From positions 1,665,501 through 1,729,500 of the forward strand of contig NZ_CP157875.1 in assembly GCF_040215105.1 (NCBI RefSeq): a DNA stretch of 64,000 nucleotides, in the 5' to 3' direction. Below, piece after piece: positions 9,653-17,864 of this stretch. Position 1 is the stretch's first letter. Every line of letters begins with the position of its first letter. The notes beneath the pieces were generated by a model. That model was not told where the DNA came from. It saw only the letters and a list, made by a program, of their open reading frames with translations, and did not search any database. The stretch comes from Aeromonas veronii. Lineage in GTDB: Bacteria; Pseudomonadota; Gammaproteobacteria; Enterobacterales; Aeromonadaceae. A program made the translations under genes and the position numbers.

Positions 9653-10513
9653 ATGCGAACCACCTTCTCATGGCGTCACCCCCGCAGCTGGAGCCTGCTG
9701 CTGCTCTGCCTGCTGCTGACGGGTTGCGCCACCCGGGTCATCTACTACTGGCTCGACTCCGCCATCGTCTGGCAGCTCGATGACTACTTCTCTCTGGATC
9801 GCAGCCAGAAGAAGCTGCTGGATACCGAGGTGAAGGGGCTGATGGCCTGGCACCGCCAGCATGAGCTGCCCATCTACGCCAGGGATCTCGACGCCCTGGC
9901 CAAGGCGGTGGCGAGCCCCATGACCCCGGAGCAGGTCTCCCTGCATCTGGACAAGACCCAGGCCAGCCTGGCCCGCACCCTGGAGAACGCCATTCCCCGC
10001 ACCGTGCGCCTCGCCCGTACCCTGACCGATGCCCAGGTGGCCCACTTCATGGGGGACAGGGTGAAGCGCCAGCAGGAGCGCCAGCACGATTTTGCCACCG
10101 AGTCGAAGGCCGAGATGCTCAAGGGTTTTCGGGAGAAGATGAGCGAGCGGCTGGTGTTCTGGATTGGCAAGGTCAAGCCGGCCCAGGAGCCGCTGATCGC
10201 CCAGTGGGCCGAGTGGCAATACGAGATGATGGGCCCCTGGCTCGAGTTTCAGGGAGCCTGGACCCAGGAGCTGGACAGGTTGATGAAGCAGCGCCAGAGC
10301 CCGGACTTTGGCAAGGAGCTGACCCGCTTGCTGCAACAGGGGGACGGCCTGATGGATGGCCGCTTCACCGGCTATACCGATCAGTCCCGCCAGCGCACCG
10401 TCCAGTGGCTGAGCGATCTCAGCCAGTCCATGGAGCTCTCCCAGCGGGCGCACCTCTACACCCTGCTCAAGGACTATGCCGAAGACTTCGAGGAGATGAC
10501 GCGGGGGCGCTGA
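9653..10513 (+). CDS. DUF6279-type lipoprotein
   Basis: A 286-residue lipoprotein with lipobox LLLTGC. The mature part is almost wholly alpha-helical and rich in charged residues (YYWLDSAIVWQLDDYFSL, then repeated amphipathic helices to the C-terminus). I recognise it as the DUF6279 family, which has no assigned function. GGAGG lies 7 bases before the ATG. A strong terminator follows. Confidence 0.75.
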   Translation: MRTTFSWRHPRSWSLLLLCLLLTGCATRVIYYWLDSAIVWQLDDYFSLDRSQKKLLDTEVKGLMAWHRQHELPIYARDLDALAKAVASPMTPEQVSLHLDKTQASLARTLENAIPRTVRLARTLTDAQVAHFMGDRVKRQQERQHDFATESKAEMLKGFREKMSERLVFWIGKVKPAQEPLIAQWAEWQYEMMGPWLEFQGAWTQELDRLMKQRQSPDFGKELTRLLQQGDGLMDGRFTGYTDQSRQRTVQWLSDLSQSMELSQRAHLYTLLKDYAEDFEEMTRGR

Positions 10514-10535
10514 GGATCCCGTGTCCGCACCGCGA

Positions 10536-10573
10536 GGGCGGCAGGCTGCAAGGCCTGCCGCCCTTGTCCTTGT
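10536..10573 (+). terminator. hairpin terminator after the DUF6279 gene
   Basis: An 11-bp GC-rich perfect stem (GGGCGGCAGGC / GCCTGCCGCCC) with a 6-base loop is followed by a T-rich stretch TTGTCCTTGTC. The T tract is broken, so termination may be partial. Confidence 0.6.
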
Positions 10574-10621
10574 CAGGCCCCTGTGATAGCTTGCCCCCTC
10601 TGTTACTCGGGAATTAACTGT

Positions 10622-11050
10622 TTGAGTCGCCTGGATAAAGTGAAACTGGCCGCGATGACGCTGTTCATTGCGCTGACCCTGCTGTTCTCTGCCTTGCCGG
10701 CGGGGGGCGTCGCCGTATCCGCGGCGCAGCAGGGGGCTGAGCAGACTCAGGCCCTGCACCTTGTCAGCCAGAGCGACGACGGCGTGGTCAAGTTTGTCGG
10801 CTCCAACCAGACACATCTGCTGCGCCTCGAACACTCCCTGCGCAGTGACAATGGCCCCGGCAAGGTGGTCTACGAGCTGGTGCAGAGCTGGTCCCAGCAG
10901 GCGATCCTCTTGCTGCTGTGCGGCCTTTTGTTCCATCTCGCCCTTCATTACCCCAGGCAGAGTTTCCGGCATCACTTCGCGACGCTGCACAGCCGGCGTC
11001 TGCAGCGCCGACATCTGCAATACCGCTTCACCCAGAGTTTCCTCGCCTGA
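10622..11050 (+). CDS. small membrane protein of unknown function
   Basis: A protein of about 142 residues with a signal-like hydrophobic N-terminus (MTLFIALTLLFSALPAG), a soluble middle part, one further membrane helix (SQQAILLLLCGLLFHLAL) and a strongly basic His/Arg-rich tail. The start is uncertain: TTG at 10622 or ATG at 10655 are both plausible. It precedes the second secD gene by about 150 bp. It is not recognised; similar small proteins beside secDF in vibrios are annotated only as DUFs. Confidence 0.5.
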   Translation: MSRLDKVKLAAMTLFIALTLLFSALPAGGVAVSAAQQGAEQTQALHLVSQSDDGVVKFVGSNQTHLLRLEHSLRSDNGPGKVVYELVQSWSQQAILLLLCGLLFHLALHYPRQSFRHHFATLHSRRLQRRHLQYRFTQSFLA

Positions 11051-11196
11051 CTCCGATGGGGTCAGGCTGCCATCTGTTGCCTCATCGTTTCTCCGTAGCT
11101 GTTTAGTTTTACTAAACGGTTTGGCTGTCTTGTTTCGTTTTTTTACGCGATGTGCGCCGTCACATCCGTCGCTTTCGCCTGACAGAGGCCGATTTC

Positions 11197-12999
11197 ATGA
11201 GAAAAAAGAGTCATCTCATCCTGAACCGCATGAGCCTGTGGCAGTACGCCCTGCTGCTGCTCATGCTGCTCACCTTCACGTTTTATTCCCTGCCCACCTT
11301 CTTCGGTGAGCAGCCTTCCCTCGGCCTGCATGGCCAGTCTAGCCTGACCGAGGCCCAGCGCACCCTGTTCGCCGAGCACCAGATCTCCCTGCAAAAAGAG
11401 GTACAGCAGGGGGGGCGGGTGGAACTGGTGTTCGACAGCCAGGCCAGCCAGCAGCGGGCCAAGCAGCTGCTGGAGCAACAGGGCTTCGAGAGCGCGGCCC
11501 TGACCCTGGAGTTCCACTCCAACGCCCCGACCTGGATAAGCCAGCTCGGCGCCGCCCCCATCAAGCTCGGACTGGACTTGCGCGGTGGCTCCCAACTGCT
11601 CATCGGGGTGGATCTCGATTTTGTCATCGACAACCAGACCCGCAACCTGGTGGACATGTTGCGCACCCAGTTTCGCGAGGCGCACCTGAGGGGGGCCAAC
11701 GTGGCGAGGGTGTCGGCCGGGGAGGTGAGGGTCATTCTGCCTGAGGGGGTGGAGCAGGGGCCCTGGCTCACTATCATCCGGGACAGCGCCGGCACCCGCC
11801 TGGATCAGTGGCGCCAGCAGCGCAGCGGCAATGAGCTGCGGCTGGTGATGACCGAGGCCGAGCGCACCCTGCTGGCCAACAACGCCGTGACCCAGAACCT
11901 GTCGATCCTCAAAAAGCGGATCAACGAGCTCGGCATCGTCGAAGCCTCGGTCCAGCGCCAGGGGCAAGACGGTATCCGCATCGAACTGCCGGGGGTGCAC
12001 AATCCCAAGCAGGCCAAGGAAGTGATCGGGGCGACCGCCTCCCTGGCCTTCTACGAGGCGCAGGCCGACAGCCATTTCTTCATGGCGGATCGCAGCGGCC
12101 AGGCGGTGGGGCTGGCCCGCAAGCCGGTGCTGACCGGTGAGCACATCGTCGATGCCCGCGCCGGCATGGGGGAGATGGGGCAACCCCAGGTGAGCATAGT
12201 GCTCGACAGCCTGGGGGGCAGCAAGATGAACCAGTTCAGCCGCCAGCACGTGGGCAAGCCCATGGCCACCGTCTTCACCGAGTACAAGACCAATGCCCAG
12301 GGCAAGCTGCGGGCCCAGAGCGAGGTGATCAACGTCGCTACCATCCAGACGGCCCTTGGCAACCAGTTCCGCATCACCGGACTCGCCAGCGTGCCCGAGG
12401 CGCAAGAGCTCGCCATGCTGCTGCGGGCCGGCGCCCTGACCGCGCCGCTGAAGATCCTGGAGGAACGCAGCATAGGCCCGACCCTGGGCTTGCAGAACAT
12501 CGAGGCGGGTTTCACCGCCCTGGCGTTCGGCATGGCCGGCATGATGCTGTTCATGATGGCCTGGTATCGCAAGTTCGGCTGGGTCGCCATCACGGCGCTC
12601 ATCGGCAACCTCTTGATGCAGGTGGGCATGCTGGCGGTGCTGCCGGGGGCCGTGCTGACCCTGCCGGGGATCGCCGGCCTGGTGCTCACCGTCGGCATGG
12701 CGGTGGACACCCATGTGCTCATCTTCGAGCGGATCAAGGACAGGTTGCGGGAGGGGGGGAGCCTGGCCAATGCCATCGACTTTGGCTATCGCTCGGCGTT
12801 TCGGACCATCTTCGACGCTAACCTCACCACCTTGATCTGCGCCGTGGTGCTCTACTCCATCGGCTCTGGGCCGCTGCAGGGCTTCTCCATCACCCTGATC
12901 CTCGGCCTCATCTCCAGCATGGTGACCGGGATCTGGGGCACCCGCGCCATCATCAACCCCCTGTGGGGCGCGAGCCGCGCCAAGTTGTTGAGGGTCTGA
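11197..12999 (+). CDS. secD: SecD-like protein translocase subunit (second copy)
   Basis: A 600-residue inner-membrane protein. A first helix (about residues 8-28) precedes a large periplasmic region with the SecD signature LGLDLRGGSQLLIGVDL, and a C-terminal block of five helices typical of RND proteins. SecD and SecF use the proton gradient to help exported proteins off the Sec channel. It is not next to yajC or the queuosine genes, where the main secD lies in most gammaproteobacteria, so it is probably a second set, as known in Vibrio and Shewanella. GAGG lies 9 bases before the ATG at 11197; the frame extends upstream to 11152 but without such a site. Confidence 0.88.
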   Translation: MRKKSHLILNRMSLWQYALLLLMLLTFTFYSLPTFFGEQPSLGLHGQSSLTEAQRTLFAEHQISLQKEVQQGGRVELVFDSQASQQRAKQLLEQQGFESAALTLEFHSNAPTWISQLGAAPIKLGLDLRGGSQLLIGVDLDFVIDNQTRNLVDMLRTQFREAHLRGANVARVSAGEVRVILPEGVEQGPWLTIIRDSAGTRLDQWRQQRSGNELRLVMTEAERTLLANNAVTQNLSILKKRINELGIVEASVQRQGQDGIRIELPGVHNPKQAKEVIGATASLAFYEAQADSHFFMADRSGQAVGLARKPVLTGEHIVDARAGMGEMGQPQVSIVLDSLGGSKMNQFSRQHVGKPMATVFTEYKTNAQGKLRAQSEVINVATIQTALGNQFRITGLASVPEAQELAMLLRAGALTAPLKILEERSIGPTLGLQNIEAGFTALAFGMAGMMLFMMAWYRKFGWVAITALIGNLLMQVGMLAVLPGAVLTLPGIAGLVLTVGMAVDTHVLIFERIKDRLREGGSLANAIDFGYRSAFRTIFDANLTTLICAVVLYSIGSGPLQGFSITLILGLISSMVTGIWGTRAIINPLWGASRAKLLRV

Positions 13000-13096
13000 C
13001 CATGAGCAGACATAGCGAGCTGTACTCTGGCGCCACAGGCTGCGCCCATCGCCTTCCGCAGGAGATCCTGCCTTATCCGCTTTCGAGGGTAGAACA

Positions 13097-14014
13097 ATGC
13101 TGAGAATGATCATCGCCATGGGGCTGACCCGCTGGCGTTATATCGGATTGTGGTTGTCCGTGCTGCTGACCATCGCCAGCATCGCCGTGCTGGCCGTCAA
13201 GGGGCTCTCCCTCGGTCTCGATTTTACCGGCGGGATCCTGCTGGAGTTCCGGATCCAGACCCTGAAGGAGGCTCATGAACTCAACGCCCTGCTCGTCGCC
13301 CCCCTGGCCGGTGTGGTGGAGCTGAGTTCGGCCGGTGTGCCCGGCGAGTGGCTCATCAAGCTGCCCCCCCACGAGTTGCCCTGGCCGGCGGAGGAGCTGG
13401 CGGCCCTGCTGGGTCAGCAGCTCTCCCTGCCGGTGGAGCTGCTGCGCACCACCATCGTCGGGCCCCAGGTCGGTGCCGAGCTGTTCCAGCAGGGGATGCT
13501 GGCGGTGCTGGTGGCCTCCCTGGCCATCTCCGCCTACCTGGCGGTGCGCTTCGAGTGGCGCCAGGCCATCGGCATCCTGGTGTCGGTGCTGCACGACGGC
13601 CTGGTGGCTATCGGGTTGTTGGCGCTGTTTGACATCGAGTTCGATCTCAACGTGATCGCTGGCCTGATGGCGGTCATCGGTTACTCCTTGAACGACAGCA
13701 TCGTCATCTCGGATCGGTTGCGGGATTTGCTCGGTTCGCGCACCCAGATGGGGATCCACGAGTGCTCGGACGTGGCCATCAAGGCCACCTTCAGTCGCAC
13801 CATGATCACCTCGGGCACCACATTGTTCACCGTGGGGGCCTTGCTGCTGTTCGGTGGTGATGCCCTCTACGGCTTCTCCTTCACCCTGTTCGCCGGCATC
13901 CTGGTGGGGACCCTCTCCTCCATCACGGTGGCGTCCACGGTGCAGGAGCTGCTGGGTCTCTCTCCCGAGGCCTATCAGAAGAAAGAGGAGAACCCGCTGG
14001 CGGAGGTGGCCTGA
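13097..14014 (+). CDS. secF: SecF-like protein translocase subunit (second copy)
   Basis: A 305-residue inner-membrane protein with one N-terminal helix, the SecF signature LGLDFTGGILLEF, a small periplasmic domain, and five C-terminal helices including YSLNDSIVISDRLRD. It pairs with the upstream SecD-like protein; 97 bp separate the two genes. GAGGG lies before the ATG. A bidirectional terminator follows. Confidence 0.9.
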   Translation: MLRMIIAMGLTRWRYIGLWLSVLLTIASIAVLAVKGLSLGLDFTGGILLEFRIQTLKEAHELNALLVAPLAGVVELSSAGVPGEWLIKLPPHELPWPAEELAALLGQQLSLPVELLRTTIVGPQVGAELFQQGMLAVLVASLAISAYLAVRFEWRQAIGILVSVLHDGLVAIGLLALFDIEFDLNVIAGLMAVIGYSLNDSIVISDRLRDLLGSRTQMGIHECSDVAIKATFSRTMITSGTTLFTVGALLLFGGDALYGFSFTLFAGILVGTLSSITVASTVQELLGLSPEAYQKKEENPLAEVA

Positions 14015-14029
14015 CGCCCGCGTGATTGC

Positions 14030-14062
14030 CATAAAAAAACGGGCCAGCTGGCCCGTTTTTTT
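14030..14062. terminator. bidirectional terminator between secF and the DUF924 gene
   Basis: A perfect stem ACGGGCC-AGCT-GGCCCGT is flanked by seven A residues on the left and seven T residues on the right, so it can end both converging transcripts. Confidence 0.9.
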
Positions 14063-14072
14063 ATTGGGTGGC

Positions 14073-14675
14073 TCAGAACCCCGAGCCGGGCTGGGTCAGG
14101 AACACTGCCTCTTCCCCCTCATCGGCTCGCCCCAGGATGGCGTTGCGATGGGGGAAGCGGCCGAAGCGATCGACGATCACCCGGTGGCGGCGAGCAAAAT
14201 CGGCGAAGCCCTCGAAGGTGTCTCTGGCCTCGCCGCCCGCCTGCTCCGCCGCCAACGCCTCGAACAGGGCCACGCTTCGGGCTTGCTGCTCGGCGGATTC
14301 CGCATGCTCAAGGGGCAGGTAGAAGAAGACCCGGCCAAGGGGCGAGAGCGACTTGTCCGCCCCCAGCACCAGCCCCTTGAGGCAGAGCTCCCGCGCCTTG
14401 GCGTCCTGGGCGAAGGCGGCCGGCGTGCCTCTGTGGATGTTGCGCGGCACTTGATCGAGCAGCAGGATGAGCGCGAGGCGTCCGGCGGGCACCTCGGCCC
14501 AGCCAGTCAGGGTGCCGCTGGCGGCAGCCTCGGCCAGAGCGCCGAAGCGGTGCAGGATGAGGGCATCGGTCTCGCTGCTTTTGCCCCACCAGAGGGGGGC
14601 TTGGCGCCGGGCGCGGGTGACATCGTCGGCGTCATCGCCAAACCAGAAATCGAGCAGAGATTGCCAGGGCTGCAT
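14073..14675 (-). CDS. DUF924 family protein
   Basis: A 200-residue helical protein with the DUF924 hallmarks: LLDFWFGDD at the N-terminus, LILLLDQVPRNIHRGT in the centre, and FFYLPLEHAES and RFGRFPHRNAILGR near the end. The family has a TPR-like fold and no settled function. AAGGAG lies 5 bases before the ATG at 14675; the frame runs further upstream but without family similarity. Confidence 0.88.
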   Translation of the reverse strand: MQPWQSLLDFWFGDDADDVTRARRQAPLWWGKSSETDALILHRFGALAEAAASGTLTGWAEVPAGRLALILLLDQVPRNIHRGTPAAFAQDAKARELCLKGLVLGADKSLSPLGRVFFYLPLEHAESAEQQARSVALFEALAAEQAGGEARDTFEGFADFARRHRVIVDRFGRFPHRNAILGRADEGEEAVFLTQPGSGF

Positions 14676-14885
14676 GGAAACTCCTTGGGCCAGAAGGGCT
14701 TGCGGGTGAAACAAGGCCAACTGGCCCTGTCATGGGGGCTGCCGAAACGGCGGCTTCTCGCTACACTGTGCCATCTTTTGCCCGAAATGAGGAAGCCCTC
14801 ATCGACGCGTCCGGTCGAGCCACCCGTGGTCAGACTGGCTTTCGCGATGACCGCTTGTTCGTTACCCAGATGAGGAATAGACGAT

Positions 14886-15797
14886 ATGGCCGGAGCCAGT
14901 TTGCTGACCCTGCTCGATGACATTGCCAGCGTGCTCGATGACGTGGCGCTGATGACCAAGGTGGCGGCGAAGAAGACCGCCGGGGTACTCGGGGACGATC
15001 TCGCCCTCAACGCCGAACAGGTCTCCGGGGTGCGGGCGGAGCGGGAGCTGCCCGTGGTGTGGGCCGTGGCCAAGGGATCGTTTCGCAACAAGCTCATCCT
15101 GGTGCCCGCCGCCATTGCCATCAGTGCCCTGGTGCCCTGGCTCATCACCCCGCTGCTGATGCTGGGGGGCGCCTATCTCTGTTTCGAGGGGGCGGAGAAG
15201 CTGGTCCACAAGTTTCTGCCCCATGACGATGTCGCCGAGCCCAGCGGCCCGGTCCCGGACGATCTGGTGGCCTACGAGCAGCAGAAGGTGAAGGGGGCCA
15301 TCCGCACCGATTTCATCCTCTCCGCCGAGATCATCGTCATTGCCCTTGGCACCGTGCAAGGGTCTAGCCTCGGCCTGCAAATTGCCGTGGTGGCGGGCAT
15401 CGCCCTGCTGATGACGGTGGGGGTCTACGGCCTGGTGGGGCTCATCGTCAAGCTCGATGACATCGGCCTGCACCTGTTGCAAAAGCCGGATGGCGGCACC
15501 CTGCGCCGCGCCGTCGGTCGGGGCCTGCTGGTGTCGGCTCCCAAGCTGATGCATCTGCTGGCCCTGGTCGGTACCATCGCCATGTTCATGGTGGGTGGCG
15601 GCATCCTGGTCCACGGCTGGCCCTTTGCCCATCACCTCATCGAGGGGGCGGCCGCGAGCCTGGCTCCCCTCGCCGGCGTGGGGGCCGTGCTGGCCGCCGT
15701 GACACCGACCCTGCTCAACGCCCTGGTGGGGGTGCTGGCGGGCCTGGTGCTGGTCGTGGCCATGACGCTGGTGAGCCGACTCAAGCCCGCCAAATAG
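14886..15797 (+). CDS. DUF808 (YedI-like) inner-membrane protein
   Basis: A 303-residue membrane protein. The N-terminus MAGASLLTLLDDIASVLDDVALMTKVAAKKTAG (positions 1-33) is the strongly conserved DUF808 start, followed by helices around residues 70-100, 140-185 and 220-295. E. coli YedI is the best known member; its function is unknown. Confidence 0.88.
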   Translation: MAGASLLTLLDDIASVLDDVALMTKVAAKKTAGVLGDDLALNAEQVSGVRAERELPVVWAVAKGSFRNKLILVPAAIAISALVPWLITPLLMLGGAYLCFEGAEKLVHKFLPHDDVAEPSGPVPDDLVAYEQQKVKGAIRTDFILSAEIIVIALGTVQGSSLGLQIAVVAGIALLMTVGVYGLVGLIVKLDDIGLHLLQKPDGGTLRRAVGRGLLVSAPKLMHLLALVGTIAMFMVGGGILVHGWPFAHHLIEGAAASLAPLAGVGAVLAAVTPTLLNALVGVLAGLVLVVAMTLVSRLKPAK

Positions 15798-15834
15798 GCG
15801 GTGCTCCCACTGACCTTGCCGGTGTGACCCGGGT

Positions 15835-15859
15835 GGGGGCTGGGCAATCGCCAGCCCCC
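15835..15859 (+). terminator. possible terminator after the DUF808 gene
   Basis: A 9-bp GC stem GGGGGCTGG / CCAGCCCCC with a 7-base loop lies 38 bp after the stop. No T tract follows, so this may be a Rho-dependent end or an RNA-stabilising hairpin. Confidence 0.4.
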
Positions 15860-15933
15860 TTCGTACTATCGGGTGGCGACTGCCCACCAGAGGCGGCGCC
15901 ACCCGATTTGGACGCAAGCCCACAAGGACAGTT

Positions 15934-17712
15934 ATGACTCCACTCGTCTGGCAGGATGATCACATCTTCGCCGCCCCCGACTGCCCGGCCGTTGACGCCG
16001 GTTTCATGAACGCCGCCAAGACCCTTGCCTCCCTCGATGAGCAGCTTGCCAGACTGCCGGATACCCGGGATCCCAACGCCTTGCGCCACCTGTTGCGGGA
16101 GATTCGGGAACAAGGCAACGCGGTCAAGCGCTTTGCCCTCAACGCCTGGATCTACGGCTATAACCGGCTCAGCCAGAATGGCCGGGACGAGGCCGCCAAG
16201 GCGCTCTACTCCCGGGCCCAGCAGTTGCAGGCGACCCTGGCCCAGTGTCTCAAGCCGATGGCCCTGTTCTGGGTGACGGTGCCCGAGGCGCAGTTGCGGC
16301 AATTGCTGCAAGATCCCGAGCTGTTCGAGCTGGCCTATGACATTCGCCATGCCCGCCGGTTGCAGGATCAGTGCCTCTCGCTCGAGTCAGAGCAACTGAT
16401 TGAGGGGTTGGCGGTGGACGGCCTGCTGGCCTGGGGAGATCTCTACGACAACCTGGTGGGCAGGCTCAGCCCCCGGGTGGAAGGAGAGGCCATGGGGCTG
16501 GCTCAGGCGGACAATTTGCTCTCGCACCCGGACAGGGAGCGCCGTGTCCACGCCTGGCACGGCATCCAGGCCGCCTGGGGGGCAGAGCAGGAGACGGTGG
16601 CGGCCATCCTCAACGCCATCAATGGCTGGCGCAACGAACTTGCCACCCAGCGCGGCAGGCAGCGCTTGCTCGATGCGCTGGATCTCTCCTGCCACCAGGG
16701 TCACCTTGAGCGCCGCACCCTGGCGACCCTGATGGGGGAGGCGGATACCCACAAGGAACTCGGCAGGCGGGCCCTGCGCGCCATGGGCAGTGCCCTTGGC
16801 ATCGTGGATTTCGCCCCCTGGGATCTCTATGCCCCGCCCCCCGCGACGAGTCCGGTCGCCATCAGCCTGGCAGAGGCCCTGCGCCTGGTGGCGGATGCCT
16901 TCGAAAGCTTCGACCCCGAAATGGGGCGTTTCGTGCACCTGATGGCCGAGCGAGGCTGGATTGATGCCAACCCGAGTGAGAACCGCCGCAGCGGTGCCTA
17001 CTGCACCGAGTATGCCGAGCCCGCCGAGCCCCGGGTGTTCATGACCTTCGAGGGCACCCTGGACAATGTCATCACGCTCGCCCACGAACTCGGTCACGCC
17101 TGGCACAGCTGGCTGCTGCGGGATCTGCCGCTGGAGCAGCGGGAGTATCCCAAGACGCTGGCCGAGACGGCGTCCCTGTTTGCCGAGACCCTGGTGCGAG
17201 AAGCGCTCTATGCGCGGATGGAGACCCGGGAGCAGCGGCTGGACATCGCCTGGATGGATGGCGAGCGGGCTGCCAGCATGCTGCTGGATGTTCCGTCCCG
17301 TTTTGATTTCGAACGGGCCCTGGTGGCGGCACGGGGACAGGGCTATGTGGGCGCGAGCCAGCTCAGGGCCATGATGAAATCCGCCAAGGAGCAGTGGTAT
17401 GGTGACAGCCTTAGCCAGTACGACGAGCTGTTCTGGGCCAGCAAGGGTCACTTCTCCATCGCCGATCTCGGGTTTTACAACTACCCCTATCTGTTTGGCT
17501 ACCTGTTCAGCCTGGGGCTCTATGCCCAGAAGGAGCGGGCCGGTAGCGACTTTGTCGAAGCCTACCGGGCGCTGCTCACCGACACCGGGCGGATGAGTGC
17601 CGAGGCGCTGGTGGAGAAGCACCTGGGCGTCGACATTCGCGAGCCCGCCTTCTGGCAGGAGAGTCTGCGTTATGTCGAGGAGGCGGTGAACCGCCTCGAG
17701 CGGCTGGTGTGA
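15934..17712 (+). CDS. M3 family oligoendopeptidase (PepF-like), first of a tandem pair
   Basis: A 592-residue cytosolic zinc metallopeptidase. The metal site HELGHAWH is near residue 385, with the downstream glutamate in LAETASLFAETL. It should trim short peptides released during protein turnover. Length and the motif HFSIADLGFYNYPYLFGYLF fit the M3B (oligoendopeptidase F) branch. A second, clearly homologous gene follows directly on the same strand. Confidence 0.9.
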   Translation: MTPLVWQDDHIFAAPDCPAVDAGFMNAAKTLASLDEQLARLPDTRDPNALRHLLREIREQGNAVKRFALNAWIYGYNRLSQNGRDEAAKALYSRAQQLQATLAQCLKPMALFWVTVPEAQLRQLLQDPELFELAYDIRHARRLQDQCLSLESEQLIEGLAVDGLLAWGDLYDNLVGRLSPRVEGEAMGLAQADNLLSHPDRERRVHAWHGIQAAWGAEQETVAAILNAINGWRNELATQRGRQRLLDALDLSCHQGHLERRTLATLMGEADTHKELGRRALRAMGSALGIVDFAPWDLYAPPPATSPVAISLAEALRLVADAFESFDPEMGRFVHLMAERGWIDANPSENRRSGAYCTEYAEPAEPRVFMTFEGTLDNVITLAHELGHAWHSWLLRDLPLEQREYPKTLAETASLFAETLVREALYARMETREQRLDIAWMDGERAASMLLDVPSRFDFERALVAARGQGYVGASQLRAMMKSAKEQWYGDSLSQYDELFWASKGHFSIADLGFYNYPYLFGYLFSLGLYAQKERAGSDFVEAYRALLTDTGRMSAEALVEKHLGVDIREPAFWQESLRYVEEAVNRLERLV

Positions 17713-17864
17713 CCCAGCCGCTTCGGCAGGCCAGGGGGCCAGCACCGCGCTGAAAGGGGAGAGTGCTGCGCGCCATGTGCGTGAGCCGCCCCAGGCATCC
17801 TTTATCCGTGGTCCGCTGCGTCGGGCCACGACATCTTTTGATAACGAATCAACACGAGTCAACG

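Noticed and set aside
11143-13119. Minus-strand frame of 658 codons opposite secD
   Set aside because: Antisense shadow of secD, with no start signal or recognisable domain.
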